Assembly (NCBI RefSeq): GCF_027213645.1
Contig: NZ_JAPWGL010000001.1
Span: forward strand, 434,001-498,000
Length of the DNA stretch: 64,000 nt
Reading direction: 5' to 3'
Origin: Pedobacter rhodius
Lineage (GTDB): Bacteria; Bacteroidota; Bacteroidia; Sphingobacteriales; Sphingobacteriaceae
A model generated the notes under the pieces. The model made no database searches, was not told where the DNA came from, and saw only the letters and a program-made list of their open reading frames with translations. Below, piece after piece: positions 27,484 to 36,434 of this stretch; positions within the stretch are counted from its first letter, which is position 1, and each line of letters opens with the position of its first letter. The position numbers and the translations under genes were made by a program.

Positions 27484-28392
27484 CTAAAGCCTCATTCCTC
27501 TTAAAAAATCTTCAACCAGCATTCGTTTCTTGCCTTCATATTGAATATCCAAAAGCTTTATAAAGCCATCTTTGGTAGCAAATTTTAGAAAGGTTTTTCC
27601 ATCAGTTAAAAATCCGCCGGCTGCGATACCCGGTTCTTTATCTTCGATTTCTGCTTTAAAAATTTTAAGGGTTTTATCATTTAATAAAGTGAAAGCAGTA
27701 GGGTAAGGGCTTAACCCTCTGATAAGGTTGTGAACCTGTTGAGCAGGATTATTCCAGTCTATTTTACAATCATCCTTAAATATTTTGGGCGCATGTCTTA
27801 GAACTTCACTTTGTGGCTGCGGTTGTTCGGTAAAATTCCCTTCAGCAATTGCGGTAACCGTTTTAACCAGTAAGTTCGCCCCGATAATCATTAATTTATC
27901 ATGTAATTCCCCTGCTGTTTCATCATTGGTAATAGGTGTACTATCACTAAGGATGATGTTACCGGTATCAATTTCGTGTGTTAAAAAGAAGGTTGTTACA
28001 CCGCTTTCTTTTTCGCCGTTTATAATGGCATGATTAATAGGCGCTGCGCCCCGGTACTGAGGTAATAAAGAACCATGTAAATTAATTGTTCCTTTTGGAG
28101 GCATGTTCCAAACCACTTCGGGCAGCATTCTGAAAGCAACTACTACCTGTAAATCGGCCTGGTAAGATTTTAATTCTTCCAGAAAGCCTGGATTTTTGAG
28201 TTTTTCGGGTTGTAAAACAGGAATTCCTTTTTCTAGAGCATATTTTTTTACAGCACTTTCGTTAAGTTTTTGACCACGTCCGGCAGGCTTATCCGGTGCA
28301 GTGATTACGGCAACAATGTCAAAATCCGCTTTAACTAAGGCATCTAAAGAAGCAACGGCAAAATCGGGCGTGCCCATAAAAACTATTTTCAT
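27484..28392 (-). CDS. fmt: Methionyl-tRNA formyltransferase
   Basis: Formylates initiator Met-tRNA with 10-formyl-tetrahydrofolate. From the ATG at 28392 it has 302 residues: the catalytic domain with MGTPDFA, then NLHGSLLPQYRGAAPINHAI (Asn, His, loop) and EIDTGNI, and a C-terminal OB-fold-like domain. An upstream in-frame start (28431) adds 13 residues that are not part of the family. It converges on the class IV aminotransferase gene and is divergent from topoisomerase IB. Confidence 0.95.
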   Translation of the reverse strand: MKIVFMGTPDFAVASLDALVKADFDIVAVITAPDKPAGRGQKLNESAVKKYALEKGIPVLQPEKLKNPGFLEELKSYQADLQVVVAFRMLPEVVWNMPPKGTINLHGSLLPQYRGAAPINHAIINGEKESGVTTFFLTHEIDTGNIILSDSTPITNDETAGELHDKLMIIGANLLVKTVTAIAEGNFTEQPQPQSEVLRHAPKIFKDDCKIDWNNPAQQVHNLIRGLSPYPTAFTLLNDKTLKIFKAEIEDKEPGIAAGGFLTDGKTFLKFATKDGFIKLLDIQYEGKKRMLVEDFLRGMRL

Positions 28393-28481
28393 AAGAAAGT
28401 GTTGTGTTTCTAAAATAATGTGATTCTTCACATTAAGTTTTTTACAAAATAACTAAAAATAAATCATCCTGACAGGTTAAA

Positions 28482-29528
28482 ATGATACAAGGCAAAGAGG
28501 TAGTTAAAGCGAGCGGACTGGTTTATGTAACCGATTCCATGCCTGGGATTTATCGGAAAGGCAAGCCGGGTAAATTCCATTATGAAGATAAAGACGGACA
28601 TAAGATTACGGATGAAAAGCATTTGGCCAGGATAAAATCATTGGTTATTCCGCCTGCATGGCAGAATGTATGGATTGCCAATAAACCGAATGCGTATCTG
28701 CAGGTTACCGGAATTGATGCAGCCGGAAGAAAACAATATAAATACCATACCAAGTGGACCAGCAGGCGTTCGGATGATAAATATTTCAGGCTTCATGAGT
28801 TTGGGAAAGCTTTGCCCGATGCGAGAAAAAAATTAGCAAAAGATTTACATCGTAAAGAATTGGATGAACGGAAAGTTTTGGCCATTTCCGTTGATGTGCT
28901 GCAAAAAACTTTAATCCGTGTTGGAAATGAAAGTTATAAACAACTTTATGGTTCGTTTGGTTTAACCACTTTAAGGGATAAACATGTTAAAATAAACGGT
29001 AATAAAATTAATATTGATTTTATAGGCAAAAAAGGCGTAAAGCAAAATGTAGAATTGAATGACAAGTCGTTGGCCAGGCTGGTAAAAAAATGCCGTGATA
29101 TTCCGGGTCAGGAGTTATTTCAATTTTATTCCAATGGAAAGGAACATAGAGGGATCGATTCTGGTAAAATAAATAATTACATCAAAGAAATAACCGGAAG
29201 TGATTTTACGGCAAAAGATTTCCGCACCTGGGGTGGAACACTGGAAGCTTTAAGGCAGTTTTCAAAATGCAGTGCCGACAAAAATTTTCAGTTGAATAGT
29301 AAAAAAACCGTTGTAAGCGTTTTAGATTGTGTAGCAAAAAAACTTGGTAATACCAGAGCCGTTTGCAAAAGTTCTTATGTTTATCCGTTATTGATTACCG
29401 CGTACGAAAATAACGAACTGGAAAAATACATGAAGAAAATGAATAACAATAAAACTGTTGGTAAACTTGGGTTAGAACATGACGAAAAAGTATTGCTGTC
29501 TTTCCTCAAATCGACGGGAAGTAAGTAA
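28482..29528 (+). CDS. DNA topoisomerase IB
   Basis: Relaxes supercoiled DNA through a 3'-phosphotyrosyl link. The 348 residues match the bacterial poxvirus-like type: N-terminal domain with PPAWQNVWIA and QYKYHTKWTSRR, then the catalytic core with LYGSFGLTTLRDKHV, DFRTWGGTLEAL (Arg) and the Tyr nucleophile in SSYVYPLL (Tyr299 by position, in place of the usual YVHP). It stands alone. The His-to-Tyr change after the nucleophile is a small difference from the sequence I remember. Confidence 0.9.
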   Translation: MIQGKEVVKASGLVYVTDSMPGIYRKGKPGKFHYEDKDGHKITDEKHLARIKSLVIPPAWQNVWIANKPNAYLQVTGIDAAGRKQYKYHTKWTSRRSDDKYFRLHEFGKALPDARKKLAKDLHRKELDERKVLAISVDVLQKTLIRVGNESYKQLYGSFGLTTLRDKHVKINGNKINIDFIGKKGVKQNVELNDKSLARLVKKCRDIPGQELFQFYSNGKEHRGIDSGKINNYIKEITGSDFTAKDFRTWGGTLEALRQFSKCSADKNFQLNSKKTVVSVLDCVAKKLGNTRAVCKSSYVYPLLITAYENNELEKYMKKMNNNKTVGKLGLEHDEKVLLSFLKSTGSK

Positions 29529-29672
29529 AAGCTTACACCACAAACATTCATTTTTCACATTAAGGGTAGCCTATGCTGATCCTATAAACCCTTAAAATGC
29601 AGTTTAAAAATTTTTTCACCCTGCTCCACTATATGCAGGATAATATTTCATGTTCATGATGCAGCCTATCAT

Positions 29673-29879
29673 TTACTCTTTTGGTGCTTTCTTTATCGAA
29701 TGAACCGGCTGTTCTTCGTTTTCCCTTTGTTTAGCAGGATTATCGGTTTTAACTGGTTTATTCGGCGAACTGTCATCAGGTTTTCTAACGGTTTTATTAT
29801 CTACCGGTTTTCTTCCTTTTGGCACCTCTTCCTGATAATTACTTCCAGGTTTATCGCTTGTAACTTTTGGTCCGCTCAT
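29673..29879 (-). CDS. Small Lys/Pro-rich protein of unknown function
   Basis: A 68-residue very hydrophilic protein, probably disordered, rich in Lys, Pro, Asn and Glu (DKPGSNYQEEVPKGRKPVDN; KKAPKE at the end). It has no hydrophobic core and no signal peptide. I do not recognise it, though short proteins of this composition are common in Pedobacter-like genomes. It lies alone between topoisomerase IB and the NamZ-like gene. The frame could be chance; base composition resembles coding DNA. Confidence 0.5.
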   Translation of the reverse strand: MSGPKVTSDKPGSNYQEEVPKGRKPVDNKTVRKPDDSSPNKPVKTDNPAKQRENEEQPVHSIKKAPKE

Positions 29880-30043
29880 GTTTTTTAGGATTGAATTTGA
29901 ATGACAGATGGATTGAATGCCTGGAAAGTGTCCAATGACTCAATCGTGATTATAGAAGAAGAACAATCGCCATTTACACATTGTTTTAATTGATTGTGTT
30001 ATCAGCAAACTAATTCTACCTTCAATCCGTCTTTCATCAATCA

Positions 30044-31312
30044 TTAGTTGTAGAGCAAATACTTCTTACGCATGGTTTTGTAGGCAGACAATCCAGGTTC
30101 CCAACTTGCTCTGATTTCCTTTTCACTTTTGCCGGCAATTATCTGTTGTCTGAAACTCGCAACACCAATTAACCGCTCAATTGGCATGGTCTGATTACTC
30201 AATTTGGAATTAAAAAAATCCTCCTTTTTAGGTGAAGCTTTATATAATTGAATAACCCAATCGATGTTTATTTTCCGTTCTTTTCTTAAAATGGAAATAT
30301 CATAATTTCTTAAATCTATTCCGTAACAAAGCTCATCTTTAAATAATGGTGTTTCTGCCATTCCTTTTATTCCGGTAGGTGTATAAGAGAATTTGTAAAT
30401 TCCTTTTAAATATGGTGCACCTATTACGGTAAAGGGAAATTGCGTTCCGCGACCGTGGTTAAGGTAAATTCCTTCAAATAGACAGGTAGATGGATATAAA
30501 AGAATTGATTGTTGCGTATTTAAGTTTGGGGATGGTTTAACAGGCAAAGTATATTCCATGTCATGATTATAATTCGCATTTTTGATAATTGTAATTTTGC
30601 ATTTCGCTTTATCTTTTAACCAGCCCTCACCATTAAGCATTTGGGCATATTCGCCAATAGTTAAGCCATGGGCGATTGGAATAGGCTGAATGCCTATGCC
30701 TGATTTAAATTGCGGATCCAGAATCGGCCCATCAATTAAATAACCATTAGGATTTGGACGATCTAAAATCAGCAGTTCTTTATTATTTGCTGCACAGGCT
30801 TCCATAACGTGTTGTAAGGTATTTATATAGGTGTAGAAACGAACACCAACATCCTGTATATCAAAAACCATCAGGTCTATATCTGCGAGATCTTCCTGCG
30901 TTGGTGTGCTGTGCTTGCCATATAAAGAGACGGCTTTAATACCTGTTTTTGCATCAATAGCATCATCAACTTTAACGCCGGCACTTGCATCGCCTCTAAA
31001 ACCGTGTTCAGGACCAAATATCTTTTGGATTTTAATACCTCGTTTTAATAAACTATCAACAGATGTTGCCCCGCCTATTATTGAAGTCGGGTTAACAACC
31101 ATACCTATACGTTTTCCTTCCAGTAAGGGTAAATATTTTTCAGTTTGTTCTGCACCGGTTTTAATAGCAGGCAATTTTAAGTTATCTTTTATTAATGCTT
31201 TACGGTTTGCAGGGGTTTTGCTGCCCAGCTCCTGGTTTAAAGGTTTTTGCTCTTGTCCGCAAGCGGATACTGCAAGTAAAACAGATAAGGCAAAGCTGAT
31301 GTATATTTTCAT
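30044..31312 (-). CDS. NamZ-like DUF1343 protein (exo-beta-N-acetylmuramidase family), lipoprotein
   Basis: A 422-residue protein with a lipobox (VSAC, Cys18), so periplasmic-side membrane attached. Conserved DUF1343 stretches are visible: GKRIGMVVNPTS, IFGPEHGFRG, DIQDVGVRFYTYI, LDRPNPNG and IAHGLTIGEYA. NamZ of Bacillus removes terminal MurNAc from cell-wall fragments; in Bacteroidota such a protein would help recycle peptidoglycan. It stands alone and is divergent from the permease at 31475. Confidence 0.88.
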   Translation of the reverse strand: MKIYISFALSVLLAVSACGQEQKPLNQELGSKTPANRKALIKDNLKLPAIKTGAEQTEKYLPLLEGKRIGMVVNPTSIIGGATSVDSLLKRGIKIQKIFGPEHGFRGDASAGVKVDDAIDAKTGIKAVSLYGKHSTPTQEDLADIDLMVFDIQDVGVRFYTYINTLQHVMEACAANNKELLILDRPNPNGYLIDGPILDPQFKSGIGIQPIPIAHGLTIGEYAQMLNGEGWLKDKAKCKITIIKNANYNHDMEYTLPVKPSPNLNTQQSILLYPSTCLFEGIYLNHGRGTQFPFTVIGAPYLKGIYKFSYTPTGIKGMAETPLFKDELCYGIDLRNYDISILRKERKINIDWVIQLYKASPKKEDFFNSKLSNQTMPIERLIGVASFRQQIIAGKSEKEIRASWEPGLSAYKTMRKKYLLYN

Positions 31313-31474
31313 ATTCAGAATAATTTTTAATCAATTAAATTAAAAACAAAACAATTTAACAATTTTTAAATTATTGTTAAACGCGTATTGATTATTTTAC
31401 GAATGCTTATTTATTTTCAAAAATGCCATTTTTAAAAAGGATTTAAGCATTTTTGTTCCAACAAATTTATCAAA

Positions 31475-32695
31475 TTGAATTTCGAGTATTTCATAGCCGG
31501 GCGAATCGCCATAAAATCAGAACGAACTTTTTCAAAGCTCATAGTGCGTATTGCCATTGCAGGTGTAATGTTAAGTCTTGCGGTTATGATTTTATCTATT
31601 GCCATAATCAAAGGCTTTAAAACTCAAATTCAGGATAAAGTCCGTGGTTATTTAGGGGATGTTCAAATCACCCGTTACGATTTAAATAATTCTTTCGAGC
31701 ATTCGCCATTTGTTTTAGATGCCGAGACTCAAAAAAAACTCAAAAGCAATCCTGATATAGAATACTTTTATCCGTTTGCTACGAAGCCGGCTATTATTTC
31801 TGCAAATGAAGAAATAGAAGGCATAAACTTTAAGGGTGTCGACAAAGGCTATAACTGGGATTATATCAAACAACATATTATCAGCGGAACCATTATTGAT
31901 TTTTCTGACAGTACTGCCGCTATGCAGGAACTCCTAATTTCTAGCTATACGGCAAACCGGTTGAAACTTAAAACCGGTGATGATTTTATTATGTATTTTG
32001 TTCAAAATCAGCTGCGGCCACGCAAATTTAAGATTGTAGGGATTTACGATATCGGTGTAGAGGATATTGATAAAGGATTCGTACTTGGTAACCTGAATAT
32101 TATAAAGCGATTAAACAGCTGGAAAACAAATGAAATCGGTGGTGTTGAAATCAGAATTAAAGATTTTAATAAATTAAAAAACGTAGCAGATAGCATATTT
32201 GAAGAATTGCCGCAAAATCTGCGTTCTTATTCCATTAAAGAAAACTTTCAGAATATATTTACCTGGTTAGGGTTACTTGATGTAAATACAAGCGTTTTAC
32301 TTATCCTGATGCTTATTGTTGGCGTTATAAATATGATTACCGCGCTTTTAATTATGATATTAGAGCGCACCAATATGATTGGCATGCTAAAATCATTTGG
32401 TGCAAGTAATTGGAGCATCATGAAAATTTTCCTTTACAATGCTGCTTATTTAATCGGTATCGGTTTATTGCTGGGTAATGTTTTAGGTATCGGTTTAGGA
32501 TTGATTCAACAATCAACACATATTTTTAAGCTCGATCAATCTTCGTATTTTTTAGCTTATGCGCCAATAGAACTTCATTTTATTGATGTACTTGCACTAA
32601 ATTTTATTACAGTTGTGGTGTGTTTAACTGTTCTATTAATACCTTCCTTATTAATCAGCAAAGTTTCGCCATTAAAAGCCATCCGATTTAAATAG
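31475..32695 (+). CDS. LolC/LolE-like ABC transporter permease
   Basis: A 406-residue permease of the MacB/FtsX type: one N-terminal membrane segment (about 23-46), a large periplasmic domain (50-260), and three further segments (about 265-290, 315-340, 370-395). The start FEYFIAGRI and KSFGASNWSIMKIFLYNAA are typical of Lol permeases, which release lipoproteins from the inner membrane. The start is TTG at 31475, since no in-frame ATG precedes the first membrane segment. No ATPase gene (lolD) lies beside it. Confidence 0.87.
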   Translation: MNFEYFIAGRIAIKSERTFSKLIVRIAIAGVMLSLAVMILSIAIIKGFKTQIQDKVRGYLGDVQITRYDLNNSFEHSPFVLDAETQKKLKSNPDIEYFYPFATKPAIISANEEIEGINFKGVDKGYNWDYIKQHIISGTIIDFSDSTAAMQELLISSYTANRLKLKTGDDFIMYFVQNQLRPRKFKIVGIYDIGVEDIDKGFVLGNLNIIKRLNSWKTNEIGGVEIRIKDFNKLKNVADSIFEELPQNLRSYSIKENFQNIFTWLGLLDVNTSVLLILMLIVGVINMITALLIMILERTNMIGMLKSFGASNWSIMKIFLYNAAYLIGIGLLLGNVLGIGLGLIQQSTHIFKLDQSSYFLAYAPIELHFIDVLALNFITVVVCLTVLLIPSLLISKVSPLKAIRFK

Positions 32696-32808
32696 GCTAA
32701 TAGTTTCTTGCGATATCGAACGCGAAAACCTGAATAAGTTCTGAATGAGGTTTATACATGTTATTAAACATCGTTGCTACAACTTAACTTAGGATAAATG
32801 CACTACGA

Positions 32809-33609
32809 CTAAGCTAATTTCCATTCTATACCCTGAACTGCAGAAATAATTTCGGTTCTCGGTTCGAGATTTAAATATGGGTAAGTAACCTTTGATAAAT
32901 ATAAACCTGTTGGATGTGCAGGTAACGAAAGTTTGGAAGCCTTGAGGTTTATCAGTTCACTTTCGAATTCATCAAAACTCAGTTCGCCTTTTCCAACCAT
33001 CAAAATTTTACCCATTGTAATCCGAATCATTTTACCGAGAAAACGATTGCTGGCGATGTGAAATCTAAATCTGTCACCTTTTGGATTTACAAATAAATCA
33101 GCAGCCATCACATTGCAAATGGTATGTTCGTATTTATCCGGATGGGTACAAAAAGCCCGGTAATCTTTGTATTTAGGCAGTAGTTTTACTACCGCCTTCA
33201 TTTTATCAAAATCGAGGTTTTTCAATTGGTAAAAAGAACTTTGATTACTTAAAAATGGATCTTTGTAAGTATGGATAAAGTAATCGTATTTCCGTTGAAC
33301 GGCATCAAAACGGGCATGGGGCTTTCCTTCCATTTTAATAATGTCGAAAATTGCAATATTATATGGTAAAGCTTTATTTAAAATGTAGAGCAAATCAAAA
33401 TCGAAGTCTTTTTCTATGTCTGCATGGAAAAAAAACTGACTTGCGTGTACATGTGCATCAGTTCTGCCGCAACCAATAATCGGGATGGGTGTTTTAAAGA
33501 TTTTAAAAAGCGTTTGTTCTATAACTTCCTGTACGCTTTTAACGCCAGGTTGTTTTTGCCAGCCACTAAAATATTGGCCCTGATATGCAATATGAAAGAA
33601 ATACCTCAT
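32809..33609 (-). CDS. truA: tRNA pseudouridine(38-40) synthase
   Basis: Modifies uridines 38-40 in the anticodon stem. The 266 residues are a full TruA: GWQKQPGVKSVQEVIE (17-32), the catalytic Asp51 in GCGRTDAHVHA (46-56), and FLGKMIRITMG near the C-terminus. The gene stands alone on the minus strand and is divergent from the probable diadenylate cyclase gene. Confidence 0.96.
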   Translation of the reverse strand: MRYFFHIAYQGQYFSGWQKQPGVKSVQEVIEQTLFKIFKTPIPIIGCGRTDAHVHASQFFFHADIEKDFDFDLLYILNKALPYNIAIFDIIKMEGKPHARFDAVQRKYDYFIHTYKDPFLSNQSSFYQLKNLDFDKMKAVVKLLPKYKDYRAFCTHPDKYEHTICNVMAADLFVNPKGDRFRFHIASNRFLGKMIRITMGKILMVGKGELSFDEFESELINLKASKLSLPAHPTGLYLSKVTYPYLNLEPRTEIISAVQGIEWKLA

Positions 33610-33707
33610 TTTTCGAATTGCAATTTTACGGAAAATAAGCGGAGTAGAGGGGGCGTTATCGTTACAATAACTTAACTTTCTTTAACATTAAGCTATTCAA
33701 AGAAAAA

Positions 33708-33715
33708 TATCTTTG
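33708..33715 (+). promoter_or_regulatory. Possible -7 box for the cyclase-like gene
   Basis: TATCTTTG fits TAnnTTTG and lies 65 bases before the ATG at 33781. No TTTG is seen 19 bases upstream. Confidence 0.35.
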
Positions 33716-33780
33716 AGTTCACCTGAAATAAAAGCCTGAAAATGTAAGCAACTATACCTGATTTAAATTCGAGAACAACC

Positions 33781-35526
33781 ATGATAAGTTGCAATAATTT
33801 AATTTGGGATGAGCAGTTGCATTGTCAGATTTCGCTTCAATTAGCCGCAGAAGAACTTTTTGACTCCCTGGATGAACGCCTTCACCCTAAAGTATTTATG
33901 ATTGGCGTTCGGATTGCTGATGATTCGAACAAAGCGTTTATTAATCTGGAATGTAAGGATTGCGATTACTGCGTTGCTGATTTTTTAAGCTTACAGGCCA
34001 TTCCGAAAATTATTCATCCAACCCAGAAAGATGTTAAAATTGGTGTTTCAGCTTATGTGGCAAATGGTTATCTATCAAAAATTCAACAGGTTTTAAGAAA
34101 TCATTCAAAGCGTAATGTTGTAGAAAGCTTTATTTCCAATCCGGCTTACATTAATGGATATCTGGTTTTTGTCGTTACGGAACTGAGTCGGGCTGTGATG
34201 AACACTTACTATACACTAACTAAAGATTTTTCAACTGCCGCTAAGACACTAAAGATAAGTCGTTCGTTTATCGAAAGTATCATCAAAACCTATCTGAATG
34301 CCAGTACAAATGCTTTAAAGGCAAAGTCGCAATCGGAATTTAAAATTTTATCTAAAAGCAGAGACGAACTGGTGAGCTCTGCAGCGCATGATTTCATGGT
34401 AACGGTTTCGGCTGCAGGGCAGAATACACAGCACCTTCATATGTTATACGACGCCTGCAATACCATTTCATCTTTAAAATATGAGGGTGAAGAGGGCTTA
34501 GGGAAAATGATTGTCGCCAGTATAAACCATAAAAATGTTGAATTAATTATTGCTTTGGAAGAGCCGATTCACATCAAGGATTTTAGAAAGGTCAGAAAAT
34601 TTTTAGAGCTTGCTGACCATAAAAACCTGCTGATTTCTGATTCGGTTTTTATTTACGGATTAGGGAAACTTACGGGAAAATACAATTATCATGAAGAATC
34701 TTTATTTGTGATACATTTTACCAAACATTTCCATTGGGAGGTTTTGCATCATGATAAAATTATGCTTTCTGTCGCTTTCAGGATGCCGAGTTTCTACAGC
34801 GAACAAATTAATAAAGAGCGGTTTTATTCTACATTGAGCAGGGTTTTTAAAACTATTCAGCGGGGAAAACTGAACAAATTATGGGGAATTACGGTTGAGG
34901 CCACGAAGCAAAAACATGGTACAATTCTAGTAATTTCTGATGCCGCAAAGGAAGAATCCAGCAGGTTAGTTGATCAGTCTTTCAAAATAAAACCTGTAGT
35001 ATTAACCAAAAATATGGTTCATCAGGTTACTTCAATTGATGGTGCCGTATTGCTAGATACAGATTGCTTTTGCCACGGAATTGGCGTTATTTTAGATGGA
35101 ATTGCCAGTTCTTATGGCGACTCCTCGAGAGGAGCGAGGTTTAATTCAGCCGTGCGTTATTATGAATTTATGGAGAAAAAGGCAGGAATTGTGGTGGTGG
35201 TTATTTCTGAAGATGGCATGATAAACCTGATTCCGGAGTTAAAGCCACAGGTAATGCATTCCCATATTTTAAAAAAGATTGGAGAACTGAGAGCTTTGGT
35301 ACATGCAGATTATAATGACAGGCGAAGATTTAATATTATTATGGAGTTTTTCAGCCATAATCATTTTTATTTCAGCGAAAAGGAATGCGAAGTGATTAAT
35401 GCTTTAAAAGCAACTCTGGAACATAAATACAGATTTATTGATGGCGTTAAGATGATTTACGATAATTTTGAACCTAATAAGAAAATGAATTCATCTTATT
35501 ACCTAAAAGAAATTAATCAACAGTAA
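33781..35526 (+). CDS. Probable non-canonical diadenylate cyclase with large N-terminal region
   Basis: A 581-residue soluble protein. Residues about 365-490 resemble the DAC (DisA_N) domain that makes cyclic di-AMP from two ATP: KHGTILVISD (378-387), the DGA motif at 420-422, a glycine-rich strand (HGIGVILDG, 432-440), and RGARFNSAV (450-458) with VVVVISEDGMI (471-481). In canonical enzymes the second motif is G-T-R-H-R; here the first Arg (R453) stays, but His and Arg are Phe454 and Asn455. Residues 1-360 are not a DisA or CdaA N-terminus, with no membrane segment; they include C58-x2-C61-x2-C64. I recall related Bacteroidota proteins labelled DACNV sensor-domain proteins. Activity and signal are unknown. 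A YchJ protein gene starts one base after its stop. Confidence 0.7.
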   Translation: MISCNNLIWDEQLHCQISLQLAAEELFDSLDERLHPKVFMIGVRIADDSNKAFINLECKDCDYCVADFLSLQAIPKIIHPTQKDVKIGVSAYVANGYLSKIQQVLRNHSKRNVVESFISNPAYINGYLVFVVTELSRAVMNTYYTLTKDFSTAAKTLKISRSFIESIIKTYLNASTNALKAKSQSEFKILSKSRDELVSSAAHDFMVTVSAAGQNTQHLHMLYDACNTISSLKYEGEEGLGKMIVASINHKNVELIIALEEPIHIKDFRKVRKFLELADHKNLLISDSVFIYGLGKLTGKYNYHEESLFVIHFTKHFHWEVLHHDKIMLSVAFRMPSFYSEQINKERFYSTLSRVFKTIQRGKLNKLWGITVEATKQKHGTILVISDAAKEESSRLVDQSFKIKPVVLTKNMVHQVTSIDGAVLLDTDCFCHGIGVILDGIASSYGDSSRGARFNSAVRYYEFMEKKAGIVVVVISEDGMINLIPELKPQVMHSHILKKIGELRALVHADYNDRRRFNIIMEFFSHNHFYFSEKECEVINALKATLEHKYRFIDGVKMIYDNFEPNKKMNSSYYLKEINQQ

Positions 35527-35527
35527 T

Positions 35528-35899
35528 ATGAATTGTCCGTGCGGAAATAATTTGTTGTACAAAAATTGCTGCCAGCCTTACCATTTAAAAATCAGGATTG
35601 CGCCAACTGCCGAAGCCTTAATGCGTTCGCGATATTCGGCTTTTGTAGTGGCCGACGGGGATTATCTTTATGAAACCACACATACAAGCAAACGAAAGGG
35701 AAATTCGAAAAACGCATATCTAAAAAGCGCAAAAAATATTAAATGGATAAAGCTCGAAATCGTTTCGGCTGGTTTTGATACAGTAGAGTTTAAAGCTTTT
35801 TACCTGAATAAACAGTTTGAAACAGAAGTGCTGCATGAAAAATCCAACTTTAAATTTGAAGGAGGGAAATGGTATTACGTAGACGGGGTGTTTTATTAG
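35528..35899 (+). CDS. YchJ-family (UPF0225) protein
   Basis: A 123-residue protein with an N-terminal SEC-C-like zinc motif (C3, C5, C14, C15) and the YchJ/NTF2-like core: AEALMRSRYSAFV (29-41), YLYETTHTSKR, and WIKLEIVSA through FEGGKWYYVDG. SEC-C motifs bind zinc and often ribosome or SecB partners, but YchJ has no proven role. It starts one base after the stop of the cyclase-like gene, so both are made from one mRNA; whether they act together is open. Confidence 0.85.
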   Translation: MNCPCGNNLLYKNCCQPYHLKIRIAPTAEALMRSRYSAFVVADGDYLYETTHTSKRKGNSKNAYLKSAKNIKWIKLEIVSAGFDTVEFKAFYLNKQFETEVLHEKSNFKFEGGKWYYVDGVFY

Positions 35900-35914
35900 A
35901 AATTCAGTCTAAAA

Positions 35915-35945
35915 GTCGTTAATTGCGAGGCACAAGGCAGTCCTT
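35915..35945 (+). repeat. Half copy of a dispersed GAGGCAC repeat
   Basis: The sequence TAATTGCGAGGCACAAGGCA with its flanks resembles one arm of the dispersed Bacteroidota repeat ending GCGAGGCACGAAGCAATC. No matching second arm is visible nearby, so it looks decayed. It lies after the YchJ gene. Confidence 0.35.
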
Positions 35946-36025
35946 CTTTTTGTCTTAAGGTGTTTTTCTGTCAATGTAATAGGATTTACGTAAATCATAA
36001 TCGCATATTTAATACAATAAGTGTG

Positions 36026-36433
36026 TTAAACATCAATATCCAGAGTAAGTTCTATTTTGCCGGAATTAGTTTGGTAAACATCTAAAGCAACTAAATCCAG
36101 GCCATAAACATCAAATGATTCGACTTCTGATTTTGAAAATTCCAAAAATTTTTCCCTGATTTCGATTAATAATAATTTTCTTGAGAAGCCAATTGATGAA
36201 AATAAATGAAAAGATGTTGGCTTCGCCAGCGGATAATCAACAGAAATCGTAATTTCATGCGCAGCAATTACAACTTCATCCGCATCAATAAGGTTTAAAA
36301 TTTCTTCATTTGCCTTGCCAATGTTTACCCATGGAATAATCCCGCCATCAATGGTTTGTGTAGCGGTAACATTAAAAGTGATGATGTTAATCAGGTTTTT
36401 TGGGACTTGATTATCGTTTAGGGCTGAACTCAT
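36026..36433 (-). CDS. Protein of unknown function downstream of mazG
   Basis: From the ATG at 36433 this has 135 residues, predominantly strands, with pairs such as NLINIITFNVTATQTIDGG and KIELTLDIDV at the C-terminus; LADEVVIAAHEITISV-type strands suggest a small beta-sandwich. I do not recognise it. The start lies one base after the mazG stop, so it is translated from the same mRNA. An earlier in-frame start at 36478 would overlap mazG by 44 bases and is less likely. Confidence 0.65.
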   Translation of the reverse strand: MSSALNDNQVPKNLINIITFNVTATQTIDGGIIPWVNIGKANEEILNLIDADEVVIAAHEITISVDYPLAKPTSFHLFSSIGFSRKLLLIEIREKFLEFSKSEVESFDVYGLDLVALDVYQTNSGKIELTLDIDV

Positions 36434-36434
36434 A

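Noticed and set aside
28417..28443. Small hairpin AATGTGA / TCACATT with following T run between fmt and topoisomerase IB
   Set aside because: Stem is short and AT-rich and lies between two divergent starts, where a terminator is not expected; may be chance.
33781..35526. CBASS-like or other phage-defence operon around the cyclase-like gene
   Set aside because: No effector (nuclease, phospholipase, membrane-pore or TIR protein) lies beside it; the only partner is a YchJ protein.
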